A stretch of 64,000 nucleotides of DNA from Acidobacteriota bacterium (GTDB lineage: Bacteria; Acidobacteriota; Terriglobia; Terriglobales; Acidobacteriaceae), in the NCBI GenBank assembly GCA_003225175.1, contig QIBA01000039.1, forward strand, positions 1 to 64,000, in the 5' to 3' direction. This document shows positions 22,768 through 31,458 of this stretch, in pieces (within the stretch, counting starts at the first letter, position 1; each line of letters begins with the position of its first letter). The translations under genes were made by a program, and so were the position numbers. The notes under the pieces are model-generated. The model saw only the letters and a program-made list of their open reading frames with translations, did no database searches and was not told the origin of the DNA.

Positions 22768-23937
22768 GTGCTTGGCATCTACGTCTCCGTTCCCTTTTGC
22801 CGGTCGAAGTGCAGCTTCTGCAACTTCGCGTCTGGGGTGTTTTCACGGGACAAGATGCATGCATATGTCGCGAGACTCCGAGAGGAGATTGCGAGCGCTG
22901 AAGCACTCGCAATGGCTTTCGGCGCCAAATTTGAACGCTCAATCGATTCGATTTATCTCGGCGGCGGCACCCCAACGACATTGGCTCCAGATCAACTCCT
23001 CAGCATTTTCCACGCTATTCGTGACCAATTCGACGTGCGGCCCGAAGCTGAGATTACCGTTGAGTGCGCACCGGGCACTCTGCGCCCAGAGATACTCGAT
23101 GCTCTGCTCGAAGGTGGCACGAATCGAATCAGTTTGGGAACGCAGTCATTTATCAACGAAGAGATCAAATCCGTCGGGAGACTTCACACTGCGGAGCAAA
23201 CGCTGACTGATATCGGTACCCTTCGGGCGGCTGGGATTAGCAATATCAATGTGGACTTGATCGCCGGCCTGCCGCATCAGACCGCCGACACTTGGCACAT
23301 CTCTCTCAATCAACTCGCACAATCGGGCGTTCCGCACGCTAGCGTCTACATTCTTGAGGTCGATGAAGATTCGCGCCTCGGACGCGAGCTGATGGCCGGA
23401 GGCGAGCGTTATCATGCGCATCATGTTCCCGATTCGGATCTGGTCGCCGACCTGTATCTTGAAGCAATCGATTTTTTGGATGGCGTTGGAGTCCCTCAGT
23501 ATGAGATCTCGAATTTCGCAGGACCTGGCTCCGAGTCTCGTCACAATTTGAAGTACTGGACGCGCCAGCCGTATCTCGGCTTTGGACTCGACGCGCATTC
23601 GATGCTGTATGCGAGCAACACGTCCACGAAGCTCGAATGCATCCGTCTTGCGAATACAGATGACTTGGCCGCTTTTTCGGCAGGTTCGTCCAAACCGGAA
23701 CCGACACTAGTCGACGACCAACAGGCGAGTGAAGAAATAATGTTTCTTGGTTTGCGCCTGAACCGCGGAATCGACGTTGAGGGCGAGCCGGTTGTGCAGC
23801 ATTTCAAACAGCAGATTGGGGAACTCTGCAATGCCGGACTGCTTGAGCAATGCGGAACCTTCCTTCGACTCACGCCCCAAGGCCGATTATTGTCGAACGA
23901 GGTGTTCGAACGCTTTATCGCGGTACCCGCTGGGTAA
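22768..23937 (+). CDS. hemW: HemW-like radical SAM protein (coproporphyrinogen III oxidase family)
   Basis: About 389 residues from the GTG at 22768 (VLGIYVSVPFC); the 49 codons in front of it look non-native and pass through a repeat. Seen: the radical SAM triad CRSKCSFC, SIYLGGGTPTTL, GTNRISLGTQSF, LIAGLPHQTADTW, EISNFAGPGSESRHNLKYW and the C-terminal LNRGIDVEG. Known: HemW proteins bind haem and a [4Fe-4S] cluster and are now seen as haem chaperones rather than oxidases; sequence cannot separate them from HemN with full safety. A TATAAT word lies at 22753-22758, very close to the start. Confidence 0.88.
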   Translation: MLGIYVSVPFCRSKCSFCNFASGVFSRDKMHAYVARLREEIASAEALAMAFGAKFERSIDSIYLGGGTPTTLAPDQLLSIFHAIRDQFDVRPEAEITVECAPGTLRPEILDALLEGGTNRISLGTQSFINEEIKSVGRLHTAEQTLTDIGTLRAAGISNINVDLIAGLPHQTADTWHISLNQLAQSGVPHASVYILEVDEDSRLGRELMAGGERYHAHHVPDSDLVADLYLEAIDFLDGVGVPQYEISNFAGPGSESRHNLKYWTRQPYLGFGLDAHSMLYASNTSTKLECIRLANTDDLAAFSAGSSKPEPTLVDDQQASEEIMFLGLRLNRGIDVEGEPVVQHFKQQIGELCNAGLLEQCGTFLRLTPQGRLLSNEVFERFIAVPAG

Positions 23938-24023
23938 GTCACATTCTGTCGCACTGCTCAAGATGAGCCCGACTAACTCAGCCGCTACCGCCACCGATGA
24001 TTAGGACGAGGCCAAGGAATTAA

Positions 24024-25106
24024 ATGACTAAGTCATCCTCGCAGTTACTCGAAGCACAAGACCCTACAACGAGGTCTGTAATCGATCTTCGCAGCGATAC
24101 CGTTACTCGCCCCACGACCGCCATGCGTAAGGCCATGGCCGAGGCGGAAGTAGGCGATGACGTCTACGGCGAAGATCCGACGGTCAATCGTTTGGAAGCT
24201 GCCGCAGCGCGCATCTTCCAACGGGAAGCCGCGCTCTTCGTGCCCACGGGCACCATGGGCAATCAGATCGCCATCAAGGTGCACACTCGCCCTGGCCAGG
24301 AGATCATCTGCGAGGAGCGCGCTCACATAATCGATTGGGAGATGGGTATGCCGGCGCTCTTTTCCGGATGCATCCTGCGCACCCTCCGGGCCGAAGATGG
24401 CATCTCCACGTGGAGTGAGATTAAAAGGAAGATCCCCTCTTACAGCTACGCCCGCGCGCAGACCGGACTCATCGAACTCGAAAACACGCACAACATGGCG
24501 GGAGGCACCGTATCCCCGGTGGAGATCATGGAAGAAGTTTGTGATGCCGCTCACGAACGTGGCATTCCGGTCCATCTGGACGGTGCTCGCGTATTCAATG
24601 CAGCGGTCGCATTAAAGCTGCCCGTTGCAGAAGTTACGCACAAGTTCGACTCTGTGATGTTTTGTCTCTCAAAAGGCCTCGGAGCGCCGGTTGGTTCTAT
24701 GCTGGTCGGCAGTCGAAGCTTCGTCGACCAGGCACGCTCGGTCCGCAAAGCACTCGGCGGAGGGATGCGGCAGGCAGGCGTCCTCGCCGCAGCTGGGCTT
24801 ATTGCAGTCGAAGAGATGCCGAGGCGTCTACAGGTAGATCACGATAATGCAAAATTTCTCGCAAATCGTCTCGCCGCGATTCCGAAGCTCAGAATTACGC
24901 CTGAGAAGGTAAAAACTAATATCGTCATTTTCGACGTGAGTGAGACCGGGATGACCTCTGAGGAGATGCTCCGCCGGTTGCGCGAGAAGAACGTGATCGC
25001 CAGCGCGGTAAGCGATTCGATCGTGCGCCTAGTCACTCATATGGACGTCAGCCGGACGGATTGCGAACAGGCTTTGGAGATCATCGGCAAAGTGTGCGCC
25101 GCCTGA
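24024..25106 (+). CDS. Low-specificity threonine aldolase
   Basis: A 360-residue PLP enzyme that splits threonine or allo-threonine into glycine and acetaldehyde. Seen: [18 protein letters not shown] and [17 protein letters not shown] at the N-terminus, [40 protein letters not shown] and the PLP lysine in [18 protein letters not shown]. Length and motifs match the GLY1/LtaE group. It follows the HemW-like gene by 86 bases on the same strand. Confidence 0.92.
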   Translation: MTKSSSQLLEAQDPTTRSVIDLRSDTVTRPTTAMRKAMAEAEVGDDVYGEDPTVNRLEAAAARIFQREAALFVPTGTMGNQIAIKVHTRPGQEIICEERAHIIDWEMGMPALFSGCILRTLRAEDGISTWSEIKRKIPSYSYARAQTGLIELENTHNMAGGTVSPVEIMEEVCDAAHERGIPVHLDGARVFNAAVALKLPVAEVTHKFDSVMFCLSKGLGAPVGSMLVGSRSFVDQARSVRKALGGGMRQAGVLAAAGLIAVEEMPRRLQVDHDNAKFLANRLAAIPKLRITPEKVKTNIVIFDVSETGMTSEEMLRRLREKNVIASAVSDSIVRLVTHMDVSRTDCEQALEIIGKVCAA

Positions 25107-25186
25107 ATATTCAAAGTGCGTCAAGAAATTGTTACGCCGGGTCAACTCCAATTATTTGACTGTTTAGCTGCTTAGCCGCCCCCACG

Positions 25187-26083
25187 CTAACGCGCCACGC
25201 CGGTATCCACAGCCCGGTACTGGGTCGGCGTCTCGTTGTTCATCTTCTTGAAGATGCGGCAAAAGTACGCGATGTCGTTGTATCCGCAATTGGCGGCTAC
25301 TTCCTTGAGGGTGAGACTGTAGTTACGCAGCATGAACTTGGCGCGATTCATCCGTATGGAATTCAAATAATCATTGAATCGGATCTGGCCCTCGCGACGA
25401 AAGAGTCGGGAAATGTGATTCGGCGCGAGTCCGAAGTGCTCAGCGACGCTCTCGCGCGTCAGAGCTGTCTGGAAATTCTCCTGCATATAAAGACAGATGG
25501 ACTCATGAGTGCGGATTGCCTTCCGCGGACGTTCCAAAGAAGGCACGCGAAACAATCTCAGGCAGGAATGCAGCAAAGCCTCGATCAGTAATCGACCAAG
25601 AGGCCCCTGGCTACGATCCGACGCGAAGGCTGTGAGCGCCGCAAGGATGTTGTGCGTCATTGCGTCATAAGCGCCATGAATGTGAGTCTTGATGGCATTG
25701 ATTGGCATTTCCGAACGCCCCTTGTGCTGCGCGAGACTGATGCCAAAATGCTTGGCACCGAACAGGAATGTCAGCACTTCGATCGGCCCCGACCATTCAG
25801 GTTTGTCCCAGGCATTTTCGGGCACGAACAGAGCTTGCCCACGCGTGGGCCGAATCGTGGTCGGCACAGCGTTTTGCGCCAGCTCAACCACGTGCGATCC
25901 CGCTAAAGGAAGGTAGAGTCGCGGAAAATGCGTCACGTACGCCAGAATTTGGGGAGGGGCGCTGTCTTCGGCAAAATAAACGCGGCGTACATGATCGCGT
26001 CGAAGGAACTGCTCCAGCTTCGCCGTGATAATTCTCGTTGCGAGAGTTTGGGGCGCAATCTCGACTGCCGAGGAGGCACGCAC
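25187..26083 (-). CDS. AraC-family transcription regulator
   Basis: A 298-residue regulator. Seen: an N-terminal cupin-like sensing part (about 30-190: FPRLYLPLAGSHVVELA ... RGQALFVPENAWDKPEW) and a C-terminal pair of helix-turn-helix motifs, LTRESVAEHFGLAPNHISRL and LTLKEVAANCGYNDIAYFCR-IFKK. Known: AraC proteins usually bind a sugar or metabolite. It is transcribed away from the Oar receptor at 26288 and shares its 204-base control region. By position it is the likely regulator of the receptor and of the PTS/mannosidase genes behind it; this is inference. Confidence 0.9.
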   Translation of the reverse strand: MRASSAVEIAPQTLATRIITAKLEQFLRRDHVRRVYFAEDSAPPQILAYVTHFPRLYLPLAGSHVVELAQNAVPTTIRPTRGQALFVPENAWDKPEWSGPIEVLTFLFGAKHFGISLAQHKGRSEMPINAIKTHIHGAYDAMTHNILAALTAFASDRSQGPLGRLLIEALLHSCLRLFRVPSLERPRKAIRTHESICLYMQENFQTALTRESVAEHFGLAPNHISRLFRREGQIRFNDYLNSIRMNRAKFMLRNYSLTLKEVAANCGYNDIAYFCRIFKKMNNETPTQYRAVDTGVAR

Positions 26084-26287
26084 GGAATGTTACGTTAGTC
26101 CAATAAATGTGTCTTGTCTACTATTTTTCCGTTGCCCCGTTCTAGTAGATACTTCCCGACCGCAGCGGATTTACAACAAGCGTCGTTCGAGGCCAATCCG
26201 CGCGCAAACGATCAACATCCATGACATCCCAGATTGGGAACTTTGTTCCCGAACGTCGCAGACTGCAAAACTTTAGAGAGGGTGAAC

Positions 26288-29200
26288 ATGTCTCCATGCA
26301 TCCGCCGTGCCGCCTACTTGGTTTTCTGCATTGGGCTCTTGATTCTGCTGAGCTTGCCGCTCGCATTCGCGCAATCTGACCTGGGCCGGATTTCAGGTTT
26401 TATTAAAGACCCGTCCGGGGCGACAATTCCGAACGCCAAGGTCACCGTCCGCAACAACAGCGGCGTAGAGCGCCAAGCCACAACCAACGAGTCCGGCTAT
26501 TACATAATCACCAATGTTCCACCAGGCTTCTATACAGTCACAGCAGAGGCACCAGGCTTCCAGCGCTACCAATCCACGGACAACAAGCTCGACCCAAGTT
26601 CAAACCTCGTGGTGGACGCGACGCTGGTTGTCGGGTCAGTGACGCAGACGGTAGAGGTGTCGGCGACCGCCGTCCAGTTGCAGACAGAATCGGCGGCAGT
26701 CCAAAAACTCGTCACCAGGCAGCAAATTGACGCGCTCGAGATCAACGGTCGCAACCCAATCTTCATGGCCAATCTGGTACCCGGGACGCGTGGCGGTACG
26801 CTGGCGAACCTCAGCTTTAACTTCACGCAGGGACCGTCGAACATCAACGGTGCGCGAACGCCCGAGAGTCTGATTACGTATGACGGTGCTCCCGCGGTGC
26901 GCACACGCTCCAACGGAAACAGCATCGGCGCGGCAGATGTTGATTCCACGCAAGAAATTCAAATCCTCACGGCAGATTATGCGGCTGAGTACGGACGGTC
27001 ATCGGGTGGGCAGATCCGCATAATTTCCAAGAGTGGAACCAACCAGTTCCACGGCGCAGCCTATGAATATGTTCGCAACACGATCTTCAACGCGAATACA
27101 TGGCAGCGGAACACCACGCCCGCGACCGCGTTCATCACCGCTCCCATCCATTACAACCAGTTCGGATACAACATCGGAGGCCCGGTCTACATTCCGAATC
27201 ACTTCAACGCCAATAAAGACAAGCTGTTCTTCTATTGGGGCCAGGAGTGGGTAAGGTATGTCTTCACGGATACTAGTGCCCTTACTGTCCCAACGCTTGC
27301 CATGCGCACGGGAGACTTCAGCGAACTTTTAGACCCGAACAATATTTTTGTCACGCGCAAGGATTCAACTGGCAAAAAGATTCCGGTGTACATAGCAGAT
27401 CCACAGTCAGCTTCATCTTCGTCGTGCGGCAAGGAAATTCCCGCCGGATCCGGAATTATCAGTACGGCTGGATGCTTTCCGGGAAATATCATTCCGGCAA
27501 ACCAAGTCAGTCATAATGGCCTGGGCATTCTGAATGCGTATCCCAAGGCAAATTTAAGTACTCCTATCAATGGCAACCAAAACTGGTTTTTCTCCGCCAA
27601 GCATCCGCAGAACCAGCGCAAAGACACGATCGCCGTTGATTACAATCTGACCAACAACCAGCAACTCCGTTTCCGCCGTGTGTACTTCACCTTCTTCGAA
27701 TACCAGCCACTTGACGGCGGCACCAACGAAGCGCCGAAGTTCTTCGATCGGCCGAATCAGACAAACTCAATCAATTATGTCTGGAATATCAGTCCAACGA
27801 AGGTCAACGAACTCCTGATCAGTGGCAGCAAGGACAACGTCCACATCCCGATCGATGCTCCCAATTTCCTGGATCGCACTAAAGGAGCCGCACAGGGAGC
27901 TGGTCTGTTCGGAACAAACTATAACTACATATTTAACGACGGGAAACTAGTCCCCACGCGAATCCCAAGCGTAAACATGTCGAGCTTCTCTACGCTGAAT
28001 GGGGGCCCGTATCCATCCCATTCCTCCGGACCGATCATCGACGCCAGCGACAGTCTGACATGGGTCATGGGAAACCATACTTGGAAGTTCGGCGGCCTGT
28101 TCGAGTATCAGGGCGAAAACGATAACGATGAGATCAATGTTTCTGCCTGCTCAACCTGCACCAATAACCAGAATGGCCAATTCCAGTTCCTCGATAGCCG
28201 AGCTGGAGGAACCGGAGTCGCATCGGCGAACGCTGCTCTAGGGTTGTTCGACAGATATTCAGAGATCGGTCATCGCGCCTTCACTGTCTTTCGCGCGATT
28301 ATGTATGAAATGTTTGCGCAGGATTCATGGAAAGTCAGACAGAATCTGACCCTGAATGCCGGCCTTCGCTCCACCATCATCGAACCCTATCACACGCTTT
28401 GGGGGAATCAGGCCGTCTTCGATCCCGCATTCTATGATCCGAATCTGGCAGTGAATGTGGATCCAACAACCGGACTTATCACCGGGTCACCGACTATCCA
28501 ACAGCTCTACAATGGGATGGTGATTCCCGGAAGCCGTTTTCCCGATTCGGCAAAGGCGCACGTTCCTGAAGCCAACACAACCCTGTACAACGGATTATTC
28601 CGCGGCGTACCCGATCATTATTCGAACATTCAGTGGAACAATATTCAGCCACGGCTGGGCATAGCCTATCAACCTGGCAACAAGACCGTATTTCGTGCCG
28701 GTGGCGGACGTTTTTACACACGTCTAGGGGTGAGTGACTCTATTTTCCTGGGCGGCAATCCACCGTTCCAGCCAAGCGCCAGTCTCACCAACGGCAATGT
28801 GGATAGCCTTGGTCCCAATTCTGCGGGCCAAATACCCTTGGTTGTGACGACTCAGGCCAGGAACTTGAGAAACCCAGAGGCATGGAACTGGAACTTCTCG
28901 GTCGAGCGCGAGTTGCCTTGGAGGACGACAGCCAGCGTGGGATATGTCGGACGTCGTGGTATCCATCTCCAGCGTGAGGCGGATATCAATCAAATCACCA
29001 CGGCTACTGCTGCTGCCAACCCATGCCTGATAGCAAAGCCACCATGCAGTATCGACGCTTTCAGACCGTACAAGGGCTTCGGCACGATTCGCCAGACAGA
29101 TGATATTGCAAGTTCGAGGTACAACTCGCTCCAGGTGAGCGTAAATCGACGCGGCGGGAATGGCCTGCAATATGGCGTTTCTTATACCTTGGCGAAGAGC

Positions 29201-29890
29201 GTCGACAATGGGTCGAATCAACGTGATGTCGTCCCGGATACCTATGACACCAGCTTCCTCTGGGGACCGTCAGAATTCGATGCTCGTCACATTCTGGTTT
29301 TCAACTATCTCTATCCGACTCCCTTCTTCCGTGAGGAAAGAGGCTTCGCCGGAAAGGTGCTCGGTGGCTGGCAGATCAGCGGAATTGGGCAGTTCCAGAC
29401 CGGCTTGCCTTGCAGCGTTGCCTCGACCGACGACTTCGCTCATGTGGGGCAGGACGCAAACTTCAGTTGTGGAGTAAACGGTCAATACTGGGTAGTGAAT
29501 GGACATCCCAAGGTAATCGGTACTTTTGGTCCAAACGGTCAGTGGTTCACTACCACGAATCCGGATGGAACGCCAATATTCACCAAGCCGGCGCCATTCA
29601 CCTTCAACACGCAACGGGTTCGTAACCTTATCTACCAGCCTGGGTTCTGGAACTGGAATATGGGTCTATTCAAAGCGATTCCCGTAACGGAACGGGTGAA
29701 ACTTCAGTTCCGCGCCGAAGCATTCAACGTCTTCAATCATCCGAACTGGTGCAACGGCAGTGGCTGCAATGGTACAAACAACATCGGCCTGAATCCGACC
29801 GCCTCGACCTTCGGCAAGGTATTAACCAAAGGCGGTAACTCCGGCCAGGGCGAGCGCAACCTCCAGCTCTCGCTTCGCGCCCAATTCTGA
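26288..29890 (+). CDS. Oar-like TonB-dependent outer-membrane receptor
   Basis: About 1200 residues from the ATG at 26288, preceded by GAGAGGGTG. Seen: signal peptide (to LPLAFAQ), a carboxypeptidase-regulatory-like domain (SDLGRISGFIKDPSGATIPN ... GYYIITNVPPGFYTVTAEAPGF), a plug (RNPIFMANLVPGTRGG, ITYDGAPAVRTRSNG, AAEYGRSSGGQIRIISKSGT) and a long beta-barrel ending ERNLQLSLRAQF with a terminal phenylalanine. Known: acidobacteria encode many such receptors and they often stand next to glycan-use genes. Inference: uptake of a mannose-containing oligomer, given the PTS and GH38 genes downstream and the AraC gene upstream. No SusD-like partner is present. Confidence 0.92.
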   Translation: MSPCIRRAAYLVFCIGLLILLSLPLAFAQSDLGRISGFIKDPSGATIPNAKVTVRNNSGVERQATTNESGYYIITNVPPGFYTVTAEAPGFQRYQSTDNKLDPSSNLVVDATLVVGSVTQTVEVSATAVQLQTESAAVQKLVTRQQIDALEINGRNPIFMANLVPGTRGGTLANLSFNFTQGPSNINGARTPESLITYDGAPAVRTRSNGNSIGAADVDSTQEIQILTADYAAEYGRSSGGQIRIISKSGTNQFHGAAYEYVRNTIFNANTWQRNTTPATAFITAPIHYNQFGYNIGGPVYIPNHFNANKDKLFFYWGQEWVRYVFTDTSALTVPTLAMRTGDFSELLDPNNIFVTRKDSTGKKIPVYIADPQSASSSSCGKEIPAGSGIISTAGCFPGNIIPANQVSHNGLGILNAYPKANLSTPINGNQNWFFSAKHPQNQRKDTIAVDYNLTNNQQLRFRRVYFTFFEYQPLDGGTNEAPKFFDRPNQTNSINYVWNISPTKVNELLISGSKDNVHIPIDAPNFLDRTKGAAQGAGLFGTNYNYIFNDGKLVPTRIPSVNMSSFSTLNGGPYPSHSSGPIIDASDSLTWVMGNHTWKFGGLFEYQGENDNDEINVSACSTCTNNQNGQFQFLDSRAGGTGVASANAALGLFDRYSEIGHRAFTVFRAIMYEMFAQDSWKVRQNLTLNAGLRSTIIEPYHTLWGNQAVFDPAFYDPNLAVNVDPTTGLITGSPTIQQLYNGMVIPGSRFPDSAKAHVPEANTTLYNGLFRGVPDHYSNIQWNNIQPRLGIAYQPGNKTVFRAGGGRFYTRLGVSDSIFLGGNPPFQPSASLTNGNVDSLGPNSAGQIPLVVTTQARNLRNPEAWNWNFSVERELPWRTTASVGYVGRRGIHLQREADINQITTATAAANPCLIAKPPCSIDAFRPYKGFGTIRQTDDIASSRYNSLQVSVNRRGGNGLQYGVSYTLAKSVDNGSNQRDVVPDTYDTSFLWGPSEFDARHILVFNYLYPTPFFREERGFAGKVLGGWQISGIGQFQTGLPCSVASTDDFAHVGQDANFSCGVNGQYWVVNGHPKVIGTFGPNGQWFTTTNPDGTPIFTKPAPFTFNTQRVRNLIYQPGFWNWNMGLFKAIPVTERVKLQFRAEAFNVFNHPNWCNGSGCNGTNNIGLNPTASTFGKVLTKGGNSGQGERNLQLSLRAQF

Positions 29891-29897
29891 GGCGATA

Positions 29898-29972
29898 ACA
29901 GGTAGCACGCGCCTGTGTCCCAATTGGGGAAAGCATGGCTTTCTCAGGGAACACAGGCTCGTGCCTGCAGCG
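29898..29972. repeat. Imperfect palindromic element after the Oar receptor gene
   Basis: Seen: GCACGCGCCTGTGTCCC near 29904 is the imperfect reverse complement of GGGAACACAGGCTCGTGCC ending near 29963, and an inner dyad GAAAGC-ATG-GCTTTC lies between. The structure would form a long hairpin eight or more bases after the stop codon. It may be a REP/MITE-like copy and could also end the transcript, although no T-run follows. Confidence 0.5.
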
Positions 29973-30105
29973 GGACAAAACGGCGACGAGGGGCAAGGAG
30001 TTTACGCGATTGTCGGCGAAAGTCGGGCCAGCACAGTGGCGACTTCATTGTCGGGCGTTCCGGCGACGCAGCTACAATACGCCGGTACGAAATCCAGCTC
30101 TTTAG

Positions 30106-31158
30106 ATGATGGAGCGCATGGTTGAACTGCTCAAACAACTACGGCAACACTTACTGACAGGCGTTTCGTTTGCCATTCCGTTCATTGCCTGCGGAGGCAT
30201 CCTGATTGCGTTCGCGATCGCGCTCGCGATGACCCCCAGCGGCCCCGATTTTTCCCACTCTCCAAGACTCAAGCTGATCCTCGACATTGGAACCACAGCA
30301 TTCACACTCATGTTGCCGGTTCTGGCCGGCTACATCGCGTACTCCATAGCCGGGAAGCCGGGGCTGGTTCCGGGTTTCATTGGTGGCTACTTGTCGGGCC
30401 AAATCAACGCCGGCTTCTTGGGAGCGATCCTCGTGGGCCTGATCGCCGGATATGTCGTGCAGTTCCTGAAGAAGCTGCCTGTTCCGAAGTACCTCCGGCC
30501 GGTGATGCCAATCCTGATCATCCCCATCCTTTCAGGAGCATTCATTGGTGTATTGATGCTGAAAGTTCTTGGTATTCCGATCGCTCATCTGATGAGCGCA
30601 GCAAACAGCGCTCTAAGAACGATGAGCGCTGGGAACGCGGTGATTCTGGCAATGCTGCTAGGCGCCATGATTGCGTTCGATATGGGTGGTCCGGTCAACA
30701 AAACCGCCTTTTTCTTCGGCGCCGCCATGATCCGTGAAGGCGATTACCGCATTATGGGTGCCTGCGCCGCTGCCATCTGCACACCGCCACTAGGCTTAGG
30801 TCTGGCGACGCTAATTCGTAAGAGGCTCTGGAGTCAGGAGGAGAAGGACGCAGGTCTAGCCGGATTGGCGATGGGCATGATCGGTATCACCGAAGGCGCG
30901 ATCCCCTTCGCCGCTGCCGATCCAGTTCGCGTAATCCCCTGTATCGTCCTCGGATCGATGGTGGCATCAGTGATTGCCATGCTCGGCGGAGTTGGCGATC
31001 CCGCACCCCATGGAGGTCCGATCGTTCTGATCGGCGTCCAACAAAAACTCATGTATGTGATCGCGATTGTCGCCGGAACCGTGGTCACAGCTCTCGCGAT
31101 CAGTGCCGTTAAGACTTTCGCGCAAAAGCGAAACAAAGCTATGGAAAGGGCCGCATGA
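30106..31158 (+). CDS. Fructose-family PTS membrane permease EIIC
   Basis: A 350-residue membrane protein with about nine hydrophobic segments. Seen: LLTGVSFAIPFIACGGILIA, AYSIAGKPGLVPGFIGGYLS, IAFDMGGPVNKTAFFFG, CTPPLGLGLATLIRKR, IGITEGAIPFAAADPVRVIP and GDPAPHGGPIVL, all signatures of fructose-type EIIC. Known: EIIC forms the sugar channel, and EIIB phosphorylates the sugar during transport. EIIB is the next gene (start overlaps this stop by 4 bases). There is no 1-phosphofructokinase gene, and a GH38 mannosidase lies downstream, so mannose-type sugars or mannosides are more likely substrates than fructose. Confidence 0.92.
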   Translation: MMERMVELLKQLRQHLLTGVSFAIPFIACGGILIAFAIALAMTPSGPDFSHSPRLKLILDIGTTAFTLMLPVLAGYIAYSIAGKPGLVPGFIGGYLSGQINAGFLGAILVGLIAGYVVQFLKKLPVPKYLRPVMPILIIPILSGAFIGVLMLKVLGIPIAHLMSAANSALRTMSAGNAVILAMLLGAMIAFDMGGPVNKTAFFFGAAMIREGDYRIMGACAAAICTPPLGLGLATLIRKRLWSQEEKDAGLAGLAMGMIGITEGAIPFAAADPVRVIPCIVLGSMVASVIAMLGGVGDPAPHGGPIVLIGVQQKLMYVIAIVAGTVVTALAISAVKTFAQKRNKAMERAA

Positions 31159-31454
31159 AGATCGTTGCTGTAACCGCATGCCCCACCGGAATTGCTCACA
31201 CCTACATGGCTGCGGAACAGTTGGAGAAGACCGCCAAGGCATTAGGACACCAGATCAAAGTGGAAACCCAGGGAGCCATGGGAATCGAAAATGAGCTAAA
31301 GGAAAGCGAGATACGCCAGGCCGAAGTTGCCATATTTGCGGTCGATATCGAGATCGAAAAGCGCGAGCGCTTCGAACATCTGCGGGTCGTTCAAGTTCCA
31401 GTTCAGGAAGCCATTAAGAATCCCGTTTCGGTATTCAAGAGAATCCAGGGCTAG
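31155..31454 (+). CDS. Fructose-family PTS phosphocarrier EIIB
   Basis: A 99-residue cytoplasmic domain protein. Seen: phosphorylated cysteine C9 in VTACPTGIAHTYMAAEQLEK, then VETQGAMGIENELKESEIRQ and the acidic FAVDIEIEKRERF loop, exactly as in fructose-type EIIB. It accepts phosphate from EIIA and gives it to sugar bound in EIIC. The ATG overlaps the EIIC stop (ATGA), and the HPr-EI-EIIA gene begins 4 bases after its stop, so the three form one operon. Confidence 0.92.
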   Translation: MKIVAVTACPTGIAHTYMAAEQLEKTAKALGHQIKVETQGAMGIENELKESEIRQAEVAIFAVDIEIEKRERFEHLRVVQVPVQEAIKNPVSVFKRIQG

Positions 31455-31458
31455 CGGT

